Numbered from the stretch's first letter, positions 16,773-24,838 are shown. The stretch: 59,195 nucleotides of DNA from Candidatus Moranbacteria bacterium GW2011_GWE2_36_40 (GCA_000991645.1 LBRX01000003.1:1-59195), one strand, 5' to 3'. Translations and numbers: made by a program. The notes: generated from the sequence alone by a model not told the origin.

Positions 16773-17780
16773 CTACTTAGACAAAGTAATCGTCCTTTTA
16801 TAAACCTCAAGATTATCAAGAGCAATTCCAATTCCCTTGATCACGCAAAACAATGGGTCATCAGCAACATAACACGGTACACCAATTGTTTTCGTGATTA
16901 GTTGATCAAGATTGCGAAGCAGCGCTCCACCTCCTGAAAGAATCATTCCTTTGTCCATAATATCAGCAGCCAATTCTGGAGGAGTTTCTTGAAAAACTTT
17001 TTTAATGGCATTAATAACCTCTCTCAACTCATCTTGCAAAGCCTCAGTCACTTCATTGGAAGAAATTTTAATTGTTTTTGGCAAGCCTCCCATAAGATCA
17101 CGTCCACGCACTTCCATATGATCTTCCTTAACTTGCGCAATCGCAGATCCAATTTCTTTTTTAATATCCTCAGCAGTTCTATCCCCAACTGCCAAGCCAT
17201 ATTTTCGTTTAATATAATCAGAAATTGCTTGATCAAATTTATTACCACCCACGCGTGCGCTGTGCGCTGCCACAACACCGCCCAACGAAATTACTGCGAT
17301 TTCAGATGTACCACCACCAATATTGATAATCATATTGCCAGAAGCATTATGAATCGGAATTCCAGCACCAATTGCAGCCAAAAGTGGTTCTTTCACAACG
17401 TACGCTGATTTTGCTCCAGCTTTCACAGCCGCATCAATCACAGCGCGACGCTCAGTCGAAGTCACTCCGGCCGGAATTGAAATCATAATCTCAGGTTTAA
17501 AAATGCGAACTTTTCCAGTCACTTTATTAATAAAATATTTCAACATCGCTTCTGTCACGCGATAATCCGCAATCACACCATCTTTCATTGGACGAGACGC
17601 CACAATATTGTCCGGTGTGCGCCCAAGCATTTCGCGCGCTTGATTCCCCACTGCCAAAACAATATTCTCCACCGGAGAAACTGCCACCACTGATGGTTCA
17701 TTCACGACAATACCCTTACCCGGTATAAAAACCAAAGTATTTGCTGTTCCTAAATCTATACCTATCCGTCTGATAAACAT
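16773..17780 (-). CDS. mreB: Rod-shape determining protein MreB
   Basis: Bacterial actin homologue that organises lateral wall synthesis at the inner membrane. The full 335-aa length fits the family. Phosphate 1 motif IGIDLGTANTLVF (about 6-18), MLGRTPDNIVASRPMKDGVIAD (in parts, about 51-72), the phosphate 2 region NMIINIGGGTSEIAVISLGG (about 149-168) and the adenosine motif MILSGGGALLRNLD (about 280-293) are all intact. The N-terminal MFIRRIGIDLG could make the amphipathic membrane contact seen in other MreB proteins. No SD precedes the ATG. A 30-nt palindrome lies 44 nt upstream. MreC/MreD are not in this window. Confidence 0.97.
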   Translation of the reverse strand: MFIRRIGIDLGTANTLVFIPGKGIVVNEPSVVAVSPVENIVLAVGNQAREMLGRTPDNIVASRPMKDGVIADYRVTEAMLKYFINKVTGKVRIFKPEIMISIPAGVTSTERRAVIDAAVKAGAKSAYVVKEPLLAAIGAGIPIHNASGNMIINIGGGTSEIAVISLGGVVAAHSARVGGNKFDQAISDYIKRKYGLAVGDRTAEDIKKEIGSAIAQVKEDHMEVRGRDLMGGLPKTIKISSNEVTEALQDELREVINAIKKVFQETPPELAADIMDKGMILSGGGALLRNLDQLITKTIGVPCYVADDPLFCVIKGIGIALDNLEVYKRTITLSK

Positions 17781-17823
17781 AATCGTACAAGATAATTAAC
17801 AAATTATATATCAATTCAAGATC

Positions 17824-17853
17824 TCAGCCAAAGGCTGATCAGCCTTTGGCTGA
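17824..17853. repeat. 30-nt perfect palindrome upstream of mreB
   Basis: Self-complementary over 30 nt; each half carries the word CAGCCAAAGGCTG or its mirror CAGCCTTTGGCTG, so it can also fold as two small hairpins. It may be an operator, a terminator without a T-run, or a REP-like repeat. Confidence 0.6.
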
Positions 17854-17956
17854 AATTCCAATTCTTCGTATAAACATTTATTTAAAAAGAATTTTGAATT
17901 TCGAATCAATTCCTAATTACAAATTTTTAATTACAAATTTCTAAAGTTGAGTATTG

Positions 17957-18074
17957 TATCATTCCCGTGAAAACGGGAATCCAGACCCGACGCAAATTAA
18001 CACTACATTTCCTGAAATAATAAATTATATTGAGATAAAGACGGGCTGGATTCCGGGTCTTCGCCCGGAATGAC
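17957..18074. repeat. Paired inverted REP-like element, copy 1
   Basis: It begins TCATTCCCGTGAAAACGGGA followed by ATCCAG, and ends CTGGATTCCGGG then CCCGGAATGACA, so the two ends are inverted copies, each with its own hairpin. The TCATTCCC...GGGAATCCAG consensus is widespread among bacterial palindromic repeats. A second copy lies at 18925-19041. Confidence 0.8.
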
Positions 18075-18081
18075 AAACGGC

Positions 18082-18408
18082 TTAGCTCTTAAATTCTGAC
18101 ACTCTAAAATTTCCATTTTCTAATTTTCTTTTTTCTCTACTCATTATTTTTGCGTGCTTTTTCCAGAAGGCTTCTTCAAATTCTTCCACAGGAATCCCAG
18201 TGCTGATCAAATTTCCTAAAATCAAAACAATCAGGTCAACATTCTCTTCCAAAAATTCCTCACGTGATTTCCCTTTCATCACGGCCTGCGCCAACTCGCC
18301 CAGTTCCTCAGTCATCAAATTCAAACGAAATTGCATATCCTCATTATTCGTCCCTTTCATTTCATTCTTCTTATGAAATTCCGCAATCGCATTATAAAAT
18401 TTTTCCAT
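18082..18408 (-). CDS. MazG-like nucleotide pyrophosphohydrolase, 108 aa
   Basis: All-alpha NTP pyrophosphatase fold. The metal-binding signature is visible as EELGELAQAV (about 32-41) followed by EENVDLIVLILG (about 54-65), the ExxE...ExxD arrangement of MazG/dUTPase-2 enzymes. Length matches single-domain MazG-like proteins, which hydrolyse (d)NTPs to NMPs and pyrophosphate, often for pool sanitation. It starts 5 nt after the NUDIX gene ends, so the two are probably coupled in one housecleaning operon. The pair is bracketed by two copies of the same REP-like element. Confidence 0.8.
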   Translation of the reverse strand: MEKFYNAIAEFHKKNEMKGTNNEDMQFRLNLMTEELGELAQAVMKGKSREEFLEENVDLIVLILGNLISTGIPVEEFEEAFWKKHAKIMSREKRKLENGNFRVSEFKS

Positions 18409-18413
18409 AACAA

Positions 18414-18860
18414 TTATAATTTTATATATTTCTTTTCCAAGTAGCTTTTAATGGTACCTTTTGTTGTTTGCGTAAGTTTGCTTGGAAGATTATCTAATGC
18501 AAACCAACCAATTTCATCGCATTTATTTGGCTCCATTATTTTTGGAACTCCTTTTTTAATTTTAGCCAAAAATGGAATTGCCATCCAATGTTGTTGTTCT
18601 TTCTTTAAAACGTGATCGATGTGTGGAACCTCAGCCCAAATATCTATATCAATCCCTAGCTCTTCTTTAATCTCTCTTTTGGTTGCAACAATTGCCTTTT
18701 CATTGAAATCAACTGCACCACCAGGTTGTGACCACCAAAGCGCCTGATTCTTGGAATTTTTACTTCGTTTCATCAGCAGGACTTCTTTTTTATCATTAAA
18801 AATAAGTGCGCCACATCCAACCCCAATACAATGTTTTCCAATTTTAAATTCTTCTGTCAT
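18414..18860 (-). CDS. NUDIX hydrolase, 148 aa
   Basis: The NUDIX box is complete: GGAVDFNEKAIVATKREIKE followed by ELGI (about residues 47-70), matching G-x5-E-x7-REUxEExGU with Ile/Leu at U. Strands before it (CGALIFNDKKEVLLMKRSK) and the LWWSQPGG entry fit the fold. NUDIX enzymes cleave nucleoside diphosphates linked to another group; the substrate cannot be told, though WWSQPGG resembles MutT/ADP-ribose-type members. It is followed after 5 nt by the MazG-like gene, suggesting a joint role in nucleotide pool cleaning. Confidence 0.9.
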   Translation of the reverse strand: MTEEFKIGKHCIGVGCGALIFNDKKEVLLMKRSKNSKNQALWWSQPGGAVDFNEKAIVATKREIKEELGIDIDIWAEVPHIDHVLKKEQQHWMAIPFLAKIKKGVPKIMEPNKCDEIGWFALDNLPSKLTQTTKGTIKSYLEKKYIKL

Positions 18861-18924
18861 ATTTTTATAAATTCTTTTTAGGAAGTGAGCATGCTTTTTC
18901 TTTTTTCACTTAAAACAAATTAAC

Positions 18925-19041
18925 TGTCATTCCCAGCTTGACTGGGAATCCAGCCCCATTCAATATCAACGATTTAATAAATAAACACGTAACCTGGATT
19001 CCCCCTCCAAAGGCGGGCAAGCTGTTTTCACGGGAATGACA
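18925..19041. repeat. Paired inverted REP-like element, copy 2
   Basis: It begins GTCATTCCCAGCTTGACTGG and GAATCCAG, and ends CTGGATTCC...CGGGAATGAC. It has the same two-ended structure as 17957-18074; the GC-rich hairpin bases have changed on both sides, keeping pairing. Confidence 0.8.
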
Positions 19042-19052
19042 CGGGAAATAAT

Positions 19053-20318
19053 TTATTTTGTAACCCTTTTAATATCAGCACCAAGCGCAGCTAGGCGTTC
19101 TTCAATCCTTTCATATCCTCGGTCAACTTGATAAATTTCATCAATCGTCGTGGTTCCCTTGGCGCAAAGTGCTGCAATAATAAGCGATGCTCCAGCGCGA
19201 AGGTCAAAACTTTTGATTGAACCACCTTTCAATTGAACGGGTCCGGTGATGACAGCTTGATGAGGATTCAGAATTTTAGAATGCGCTCCCATTTTTTCAA
19301 GCTCGCTTAGATAATTAAATCGTCCTTCAAAAATCGTGTCAAAAATCATCGTCTCACCCTCAGCTTGCGTAGCCAAAACTCCAAGCGGTTGCTGCACATC
19401 AGAAGGAACACCGGGATAGGTGCGCGTATCAATCTTTTCGATTGCAAACAATTTTTCTTGCGGAATAACAGTGATCGAATTTTCTTTAATTTCAAAATCT
19501 GCGCCAAATTGCCTGAGTCTCTCTAAAACTATGTCCAAATTTTCTTCGCGCGCATTATTAACCGTGATTGGGCTTTTTGTTGCCACACCCATAATCAAAA
19601 ATGTTGCGGCCTCATTGGCATCAGGAATTATTTCATGCTTGGCACCGGAAAGTTTTTCATTTCCAATAATTTCCAAAGTATGCGTTCCAAGACCTGTTAT
19701 CTTTGCACCCATAGAAATCAAGAACTTTCCCAAATCTTCCACATGTGGTTCAGCCGCTGCAATTTTGATAGTTGTCTTACCTGGCAACGCCGCAGCCAGC
19801 ATCATTGCATTTTCAGTTGCTGTAACTGAAAATTCTCGCAGCACAACTTTACCAGCCTTTCTTTTTGTCGCATCAACAATATAACAATTTTCATCTTGAA
19901 TAATATTTACTCCCATTTTTTCCAAGGCATCAAAATGCGTTCCAACAGGACGCTTGCCAATTGTGCAACCACCAGGATGAGCAATCTTGAATTTGTCAGC
20001 GCGCGCACTTAAACTGCCCAACAATAAAATTGAGGAGCGCAATTTTTTCACGGTATGCAAATCTATCTTTTCTGGATCGAGATCCTTAGCACAAATTTTC
20101 ACTGTTCGCTCCCCCTCCCAAACAACGGTCACGCCCATGCTTTCCAAAATTTCAATCATGCGATACACATCCTCAATAAGCGGTATATTAGAAATAACAC
20201 ATTCCTCTTTGGTCAAAAGTGTGGCAGCCAAAATAGGTGTAGTCGCATTTTTTGACCCCCTAACATCGATTGACCCTGAAAGTTTTTTACCACCAATAAT
20301 TTCAAAATATTCAGCCAT
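19053..20318 (-). CDS. murA: UDP-N-acetylglucosamine 1-carboxyvinyltransferase
   Basis: First committed step of peptidoglycan synthesis: PEP transfer to UDP-GlcNAc. Full-length (421 aa) EPSP-synthase-type fold. Residues 16-26 IDVRGSKNATT carry the Lys-Asn pair that binds substrate. HPGGCTIGKRPVGTHFDAL (about 111-129) contains the catalytic, fosfomycin-sensitive Cys on its loop. PGVPSDVQQPLG (about 295-306) holds the catalytic Asp. LRAGASLIIAALCAKG near residue 385 is the C-terminal signature. No SD is visible. It stands alone between a REP-like element and DGR1. Confidence 0.97.
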   Translation of the reverse strand: MAEYFEIIGGKKLSGSIDVRGSKNATTPILAATLLTKEECVISNIPLIEDVYRMIEILESMGVTVVWEGERTVKICAKDLDPEKIDLHTVKKLRSSILLLGSLSARADKFKIAHPGGCTIGKRPVGTHFDALEKMGVNIIQDENCYIVDATKRKAGKVVLREFSVTATENAMMLAAALPGKTTIKIAAAEPHVEDLGKFLISMGAKITGLGTHTLEIIGNEKLSGAKHEIIPDANEAATFLIMGVATKSPITVNNAREENLDIVLERLRQFGADFEIKENSITVIPQEKLFAIEKIDTRTYPGVPSDVQQPLGVLATQAEGETMIFDTIFEGRFNYLSELEKMGAHSKILNPHQAVITGPVQLKGGSIKSFDLRAGASLIIAALCAKGTTTIDEIYQVDRGYERIEERLAALGADIKRVTK

Positions 20319-20461
20319 ATTTATCTAATTTAAGCCTAAATTAATTTATTTCCATCTATAGGCTAATTATACAGACTTACGACTTTTTTTCAAGACTCCC
20401 ACTACTCTTTGCTTTTTTGTTTATATTCCAAATATTCTTATTTCATAAAAAAATACTACCC

Positions 20462-21542
20462 TTATTGACGGTCGCAAATATGTGTAGCATCATGGTGGAT
20501 TATCTTTTCGATATCTTTTTTAATATTGTATCCATTACAATGCCTTAATATTCCCAAATATGACTGCAGACTACCATTAAATGTTTTTTCTGAGATAATT
20601 TTCTTTTGAAAATTATCCCTATTTTCTTTGATTTTTCGCAAAACTCTTTTTCTGGTTTTTGCACGAAAAATTCGATGATGAGGAAACGCAACATACCCAA
20701 GAAAATCTACACCTTGTCGATACTTTCTAATTATTATTTTATTCGGATGTAAAATTAATTTCAATCTATCTTCAAGAAAATTATCAACCAGCGCAACAAT
20801 TTCCTCGAGATGTTTCCTATTTTCACTTAAAAAAATAAAATCATCGCAATATCGCAAATAATATTTTTCCCTCAAAATATGTTTTGCGAACTGATCAAGC
20901 TCATTGAGATAAATATTAGCAAAAAGTTGACTAGTGACATTCCCAAGTGGCAGACCTTTTGAAAAACTTTTAATTATTTTTTCCAAAAGCAAAAAAGCAT
21001 CTTTGTTTTTTATTTTTCTTTTTATCATTTCCAATAAAACATCCTGGTCAATTGAATCAAAAAAATTTTCTAACATCGCATTTGAGTGCAAAAATATTTT
21101 TATGATTATTACTGCTAGCTTTTTGCAAAAATTCCTCCAACCGATTCACTGCGCGATGAGTTCCCTTTTCCAGCCTGCAAGAATATGAATCGAAAACAAA
21201 AGATTTATCAAAAATGGGATACAGAATTCGAAAAATTGCATGATGCAAAACGCGATCTCTAACTGTTGCTTTATGAATTAGTCTTAATTTTGGATCACAA
21301 ACGTTAAATGCGGTATACTGATCATGTTGGTATGATTTGTTTTTTAGTTCTTCATGCAAGGCAAAAAGATTATCTTCTAGATTAAATTCAAATTCCTGGA
21401 CATCTTGTTTAGTTCCTTTACTACGGCAAAATTCACGCCAAGCAAAAAACAAATTTTCGAGACTAATTATTTTTTCAAATAAATCATCATGGAAAACCTC
21501 ACAATTAAGACCACCCCCCCCCAGCACAGTCAATGATTTCAA
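20462..21542 (-). CDS. DGR1 reverse transcriptase, interrupted by one frameshift
   Basis: Two overlapping frames make one DGR reverse transcriptase of about 355 aa. Frame one (21542-21057) ends ALKCDVRKFF at a TGA; frame two continues DSIDQDVLLEMI, then GLPLGNVTSQLFAN (RT motif with the SQ of DGR enzymes), YCDDFIF (catalytic YxDD) and FLGY. The break is in a T7 run at about 21058-21064; one T fewer restores the frame. A G9 run (C9 on +) lies between the ATG at 21542 and the conserved body. Its role is to reverse-transcribe TR RNA with adenine-specific errors for insertion in the VR. Avd1 is head-to-head. It may be decayed, phase-variable or affected by a sequence error. Confidence 0.85.
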
Positions 21543-21552
21543 AAATGTTCCC

Positions 21553-21915
21553 TTGGTGCATAAGATTTGTGAATTTTATAAATCTATTTATTTGCTTTCC
21601 CCCAAACTTTCCAAGCGCGACCGATTTGGAATATATGTAAAAATTGAAAATTCTTGTTTGGAAATAATGGATCTTATTATCGAAGCTGCATTAGTATCAA
21701 AACCAAGCAAACTACAGCTAATCCTTGTGGCTCGTGTGAAAATAGAAAAATTGAAACGCTTTTTTCGTATGATGTATGAGCTTAATATCATTGAATACAA
21801 AAAATATATTTTGTTTCAAACTTCACTTCAAGAAATTTCAAAAGACACTAACAATTGGATTTCATATTTGAAAAATACAAGAGCTACAACAAGTGAAAAT
21901 CCTACCCAGGAGTGA
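21553..21915 (+). CDS. avd: DGR1 accessory variability determinant (Avd-like)
   Basis: A four-helix-bundle protein of about 120 aa, aligning through its length with the Avd at 34708 (VPLVHKICEFYKSIYLLSPK against IPVIKKVYTLYKTFYEFSKL). Avd forms a basic pentameric barrel that partners the RT. The start is uncertain. TTG at 21553 is the minimal in-frame choice; the frame is open far upstream. An ATG at 21489 would read into this frame (MENLTIKTTPP...) only if the C9 run were C8 or C11. It is divergent from RT1 and ends at a hairpin terminator beside TR1. Confidence 0.75.
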   Translation: MVHKICEFYKSIYLLSPKLSKRDRFGIYVKIENSCLEIMDLIIEAALVSKPSKLQLILVARVKIEKLKRFFRMMYELNIIEYKKYILFQTSLQEISKDTNNWISYLKNTRATTSENPTQE

Positions 21916-21929
21916 GCAGGATTTTTCAC
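21893..21929 (+). terminator. Terminator of avd1
   Basis: GTGAAAATCCT pairs with AGGATTTTTCAC around a 14-nt loop that contains the avd1 stop codon. TR1 starts 22 nt further on. Confidence 0.65.
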
Positions 21930-21950
21930 TGTCTATCAATAGGCAGTTTT

Positions 21951-22085
21951 GAAACTTCTTCGCGGGAACGCAGGCCGTCGCTGGCGTCGTCGGAATGGTA
22001 CCAATTGACGTTCATCTTGTCGTCATTGAAATTCACGTTCGGAACGTTGCCATCGGAGTTGCGAGAGCCAGCATTTTGTCTGATT
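21951..22085 (-). repeat. DGR1 template repeat (TR1)
   Basis: The core (21951-22073, 123 nt) aligns without gaps with VR1 (22467-22589). Read on the minus strand, all 17 differences fall on TR adenines: AAC, AAT and GAC codons become CGC, CTC, GTT, GAT, GGC and others. Alignment continues about 12 nt to 22085 with more A changes and one C/G mismatch. If translated in the target frame it would give many Asn and Asp codons at the variable sites. Non-coding template; its RNA primes mutagenic reverse transcription. Confidence 0.95.
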
Positions 22086-22284
22086 CTTTCCGTATCACCG
22101 ACAATTTTTTACAAAATTATCTGAGTTTTTCTGACTCACAGTCAGATTTTTTTATGAAGCATTGTTTTTCAACAAATCTTCGTTAAAATCAGACAAGCAG
22201 TTTCAAAAAACTACTTGGCAAATCGCTACCCAATTTTATTTTATAAAAAATATAATCAGACCGATTGTATTAGCCAATTTGTAT

Positions 22285-22318
22285 TATACACTTTCCGTCG
22301 ACCGACAGAAAGTGTATA
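22285..22318. repeat. 34-nt palindrome shared by both DGRs (DGR1 copy)
   Basis: Arms TATACACTTTCCGTCG and CGACAGAAAGTGTATA with one mismatch. It is almost identical to the perfect 34-nt palindrome at 33633-33666 at the far end of DGR2. No other copy was noticed in the window. Confidence 0.85.
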
Positions 22319-22365
22319 AGTTTTAATCAGCCATATAAAAAACAAAAAAATACCAGTAATCAAAA

Positions 22366-22385
22366 CCACCAGCTAAAGCTGGTGG
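22366..22385 (-). terminator. Second hairpin downstream of the DGR1 target
   Basis: CCACCAGC-TAAA-GCTGGTGG, followed on the minus strand by TTTTGATT. It may be a back-up terminator or a member of the CCxCCAGCTGGxGG palindromes also seen near 27,912 and 58,630. Confidence 0.5.
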
Positions 22386-22405
22386 ATTATTTATGTATAA
22401 AAAGA

Positions 22406-22434
22406 GCGTCGCTTCGGAGTACCGAAAGCGACGC
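22406..22434 (-). terminator. Hairpin with T-run just after VR1
   Basis: GCGTCGCTTTCGG and CCGAAGCGACGC (minus strand, one bulge) form a GC-rich stem followed by TCTTTTTATA. It serves as terminator of the target gene. Its position about 32 nt beyond VR1 also suits the hairpin that some DGRs need for retrohoming. Confidence 0.8.
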
Positions 22435-22462
22435 ATAGGATAAAAGTAAAATAGGAAAAAGG

Positions 22463-23203
22463 TTAAGAAACTACTTCGCGGGAACGCAGGCCGCCGCTGG
22501 CGCCGTCGGAACGGTACCAATCGACGTCCATCCTGTCGCCATCGAAAACCACGCGCGGAACGAGGCCATCGGAGCGGCGAGAGCCAGCACAAAGTGTGAC
22601 ATTTTTGATGTCGAGATGATTGCCTGTTTCATTAAAAAACTTTAGTTCATGAATCAAGCGCTCAGCCAACGTCTCAGTCTTTACGCCTTTTTCTTGGATA
22701 TCATCAGCAGAAAGATTTTTCAAATTTTCATCTGCCTCCTGAACATCCTTGACCCAAATAGCACGCACGCCATCTTTTGCGTTGCGCTCATTCCAGGTAA
22801 CTTTCTTGTCTAGATCATCATTTGTCCAACGCCAGCATGGAAACAACTCTTTGCATTTTGCGTAAAGCTGCTCAAGTGAAAGATCTTCAATGATAAGCAG
22901 CCGCCACTCACCCTCAGGTTTTTCCGGGATTCTAACATTTGAATAGTCACAAAAACCACCAAATGTTTTCCGATAAAAATCCTGCCAGTCAATAATAATA
23001 TCTAACTGAACATCTGCGAATTGTGTCTTCGCAAATGGATTGCGATGTTCCACCAGTGCCTGCAAATGATCCAGCGTCAGACCTTTGCCAGGATTTTTCA
23101 TCCCCAATAAAAGCTGTCTCCAAATTTCTGCTGAAATCTTTGCAAACTTTTCAAACCAGCTCGGCATCAGATCCGAACTTCCAACCATTTTTACTTTTTT
23201 CAT
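22463..23203 (-). CDS. DGR1 variable target protein, 246 aa
   Basis: The protein whose C-terminus is diversified. Residues 1-60 include GLTLDHLQALVEHRNPF, a helical module I associate with accessory Patescibacteria proteins. The middle is mixed alpha/beta with several Trp (WRQLL, CWRWTNDD). The last about 42 residues (from LCAGSRRSDG to SREVVS) are encoded by VR1 and resemble the end of a C-type-lectin-like DGR domain. No signal peptide or membrane segment is visible. It has a consensus promoter, a palindrome at +1, a strong SD (AAAGGAAAGGAA) and a terminator 28 nt after the stop. The ligand is unknown. Confidence 0.85.
   Translation of the reverse strand: MKKVKMVGSSDLMPSWFEKFAKISAEIWRQLLLGMKNPGKGLTLDHLQALVEHRNPFAKTQFADVQLDIIIDWQDFYRKTFGGFCDYSNVRIPEKPEGEWRLLIIEDLSLEQLYAKCKELFPCWRWTNDDLDKKVTWNERNAKDGVRAIWVKDVQEADENLKNLSADDIQEKGVKTETLAERLIHELKFFNETGNHLDIKNVTLCAGSRRSDGLVPRVVFDGDRMDVDWYRSDGASGGLRSREVVS
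22467..22589 (-). repeat. DGR1 variable repeat (VR1)
   Basis: 123 nt at the 3' end of the target gene, stopping one codon before the TAA. It differs from TR1 at 17 sites, all template adenines, with A replaced by G, C and T. Thirteen codons are changed, four of them at both adenines. Confidence 0.95.
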
Positions 23204-23231
23204 GGCTAGTTCCTTTCCTTTTTTTGAATTT

Positions 23232-23306
23232 TTAAAGAGCCTATTCTCTTTAAATTACCATTAAATGGTAACAGTACAGTCTAGCACAAAAAATAGCATG
23301 TGTCAA
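23232..23306 (-). promoter_or_regulatory. Promoter and structured leader of the DGR1 target
   Basis: TTGACA (23301-23306), 17-nt spacer, TAGACT (23278-23283) on the minus strand. TTACCATTTAATGGTAA (23256-23272) is a perfect palindrome starting 5 nt past the -10 box. TTTAAAGAG...CTCTTTAAA (23232-23255) forms a second hairpin containing AATAGGCTCTTT, a word also in the 7369 leader. The operator and RNA-hairpin readings cannot be separated from sequence alone. Confidence 0.75.
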
Positions 23307-23390
23307 ATACATGCACAATACATGGGCTGTTTTTTACTTTAAACAAGCCTTTTTACAAAAAATGCTTCCCTTAAAAAATCAAGGTTCAGC

Positions 23391-23433
23391 ATTTTGTTCG
23401 TAGATTCAAACATGTTTCGTAGTTTCGTATCGG
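23391..23433. repeat. Partial copy of interspersed repeat family B
   Basis: ATTTTGTTCGTAGATTC and TTTCGTAGTTTCGTATCGG match parts of the 92-94 nt elements at 28512, 53927 and 54463. It abuts the murD stop codon. Confidence 0.65.
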
Positions 23434-23434
23434 A

Positions 23435-24838
23435 TTACTTCAATTTTTTCACAGCATCCCGAAATTTATCCCCTCTATCAAATTCATTTGCAAAAAGTCC
23501 AAAACTAGCAGCTCCTGGTGAAAGCAAAACGACATCACCTTGTTCAGCTTTTTTTTGAGCCAATGCAGTTGCCTCTTCCATTGAACCAACAGTTTCAATG
23601 TTGCGCAAAAATTCTTCACTAGCAATTTTTCCAAGTTTTGCAAGAAGCTTTTCTGTCGCATTACCTTTTAATAAAATAGTATTTTTTGTTTTTTCAAAAA
23701 TTTCTTTTGCAAAATCAGTAAAATCCAAATTTTTATCAGTCCCACCCGCAATCAAAATGATTGGCTTTTCAAAAGCATTGAGGCCGGAAATAGCTGCGTC
23801 AGGAATTGTGGCCGCTGTATCGTTATAATATTTCACACCTCCAAGCTCACGCACAAATTCCAAGCGATGTGAGACACCCTTCAATTGCGGCAAAGCCTTC
23901 TTAATTTCTGCTGCACTAACACCAAAGGCATACACTGCTCCAATTGCAGCCATTACATTGGAAAGATTGTGTCTTCCAGGAATAAGAATGTCCTTGATTG
24001 AAACTATTTTTTTTACATCAATTCCATTATTAAGATATATAGCGTCATCCTCGATAAAAACAGCTCTACTACGTTTAAGTGGCTCATATGAAAAGCGCAC
24101 AACTTGAGCAGGAACTTCCTTGGTTGCCTCCTTAAGAAGTTCGTCATCATTATTCATAATCAACCAATCTTTGGGTTTTTGATTTGTGAAAATATATTTT
24201 TTATCCTGAAAATATTTTTCCATCGTGCCATAATAATTCAAATGGTCAGGCATAATATTTTTAAACACGGCTATGTGCGGACTAAGCTTTGCTCGTCCCA
24301 AAGCAGAAAGCCGCCAAGAAGAAAGCTCGAACACCACAATTGAATCTTTTTTTAACAGCAATAACTTATCCAACACAGAAACTTGCCCAATACCTATCTT
24401 TATTGGATTTTTTCCAACTGTTTTTAAAATTTCATAAATAAGAGTAGCTGTAGTAGTTTTTCCTTTAGTTCCAGTTACTCCAATTATTTTATTTTTACAA
24501 AGCTTAAAAAAAAGACTTGAATCCATTTCCACCGGAACTTTGCTTTCAAGAGCAAATTTAATATGTTTATCAGACCAAGAGGCTGCTGGATTTTTAATGA
24601 CCATATCAACCTTTGAAAAATCTTCCATTCGATGATGACCAAGCACATATTCAACATTCTTAAGCCCTTTTAATTTTTCCAGCGCTACGCTTAATTGCTC
24701 CTTTGTTCGCAGGTCAGTTGCAATAACCTTAGCTCCTTGCGCCACCAAAAACTTCACAGTGCCAACTCCGCCACCATGAAGACCAATACCCATGACTGTT
24801 ATTTTTTTGTTCTTGAAATAACTATCAACTATCAACAT
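23435..24838 (-). CDS. murD: UDP-N-acetylmuramoyl-L-alanine--D-glutamate ligase
   Basis: Mur ligase that adds D-Glu in peptidoglycan precursor synthesis. Residues 13-25 (TVMGIGLHGGGVG) form the Rossmann-like N-terminal domain. IIGVTGTKGKTTTATLIYE (about 117-135) is the P-loop of the central ATPase domain. VVFELSSWRLSALG carries the conserved Glu and Ser of MurD-type ligases. The C-terminal domain starts GVSHRLEFVRELGGVKYYND. Length (467 aa) is normal. The first eight codons (MLIVDSYF) are formed from an ACTATCA word repeat that continues into the spacer, so a repeat now supplies the start. An alternative start is not obvious. Confidence 0.93.
   Translation of the reverse strand: MLIVDSYFKNKKITVMGIGLHGGGVGTVKFLVAQGAKVIATDLRTKEQLSVALEKLKGLKNVEYVLGHHRMEDFSKVDMVIKNPAASWSDKHIKFALESKVPVEMDSSLFFKLCKNKIIGVTGTKGKTTTATLIYEILKTVGKNPIKIGIGQVSVLDKLLLLKKDSIVVFELSSWRLSALGRAKLSPHIAVFKNIMPDHLNYYGTMEKYFQDKKYIFTNQKPKDWLIMNNDDELLKEATKEVPAQVVRFSYEPLKRSRAVFIEDDAIYLNNGIDVKKIVSIKDILIPGRHNLSNVMAAIGAVYAFGVSAAEIKKALPQLKGVSHRLEFVRELGGVKYYNDTAATIPDAAISGLNAFEKPIILIAGGTDKNLDFTDFAKEIFEKTKNTILLKGNATEKLLAKLGKIASEEFLRNIETVGSMEEATALAQKKAEQGDVVLLSPGAASFGLFANEFDRGDKFRDAVKKLK

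Larger units (their letters stand above)
22086..22462. other. Spacer between TR1 and the DGR1 target, hairpin-rich
   Basis: I see no gene. The stretch holds three hairpins: 22285-22318, 22366-22385 and 22406-22434. TCTGAGTTTTTCTGACTCACAGTCAGA near 22120-22147 has internal repeats of CTGA. This spacer is expected to include the retrohoming signals downstream of the VR and the 5' end of TR RNA. Confidence 0.5.

Noticed and set aside
21057..21066. TGA in RT1 as a recoded codon (Gly, as in Absconditabacteria)
   Set aside because: The conserved RT sequence continues in another frame (DSIDQD), not by reading through TGA; several genes here, such as the one ending at 49190, use TGA as a normal stop.
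21337..21552. Longer N-terminus for Avd1 from the ATG at 21337
   Set aside because: It would run antisense through 200 nt of the conserved RT1 coding region, and the homologous Avd2 has only eight residues before the conserved start.
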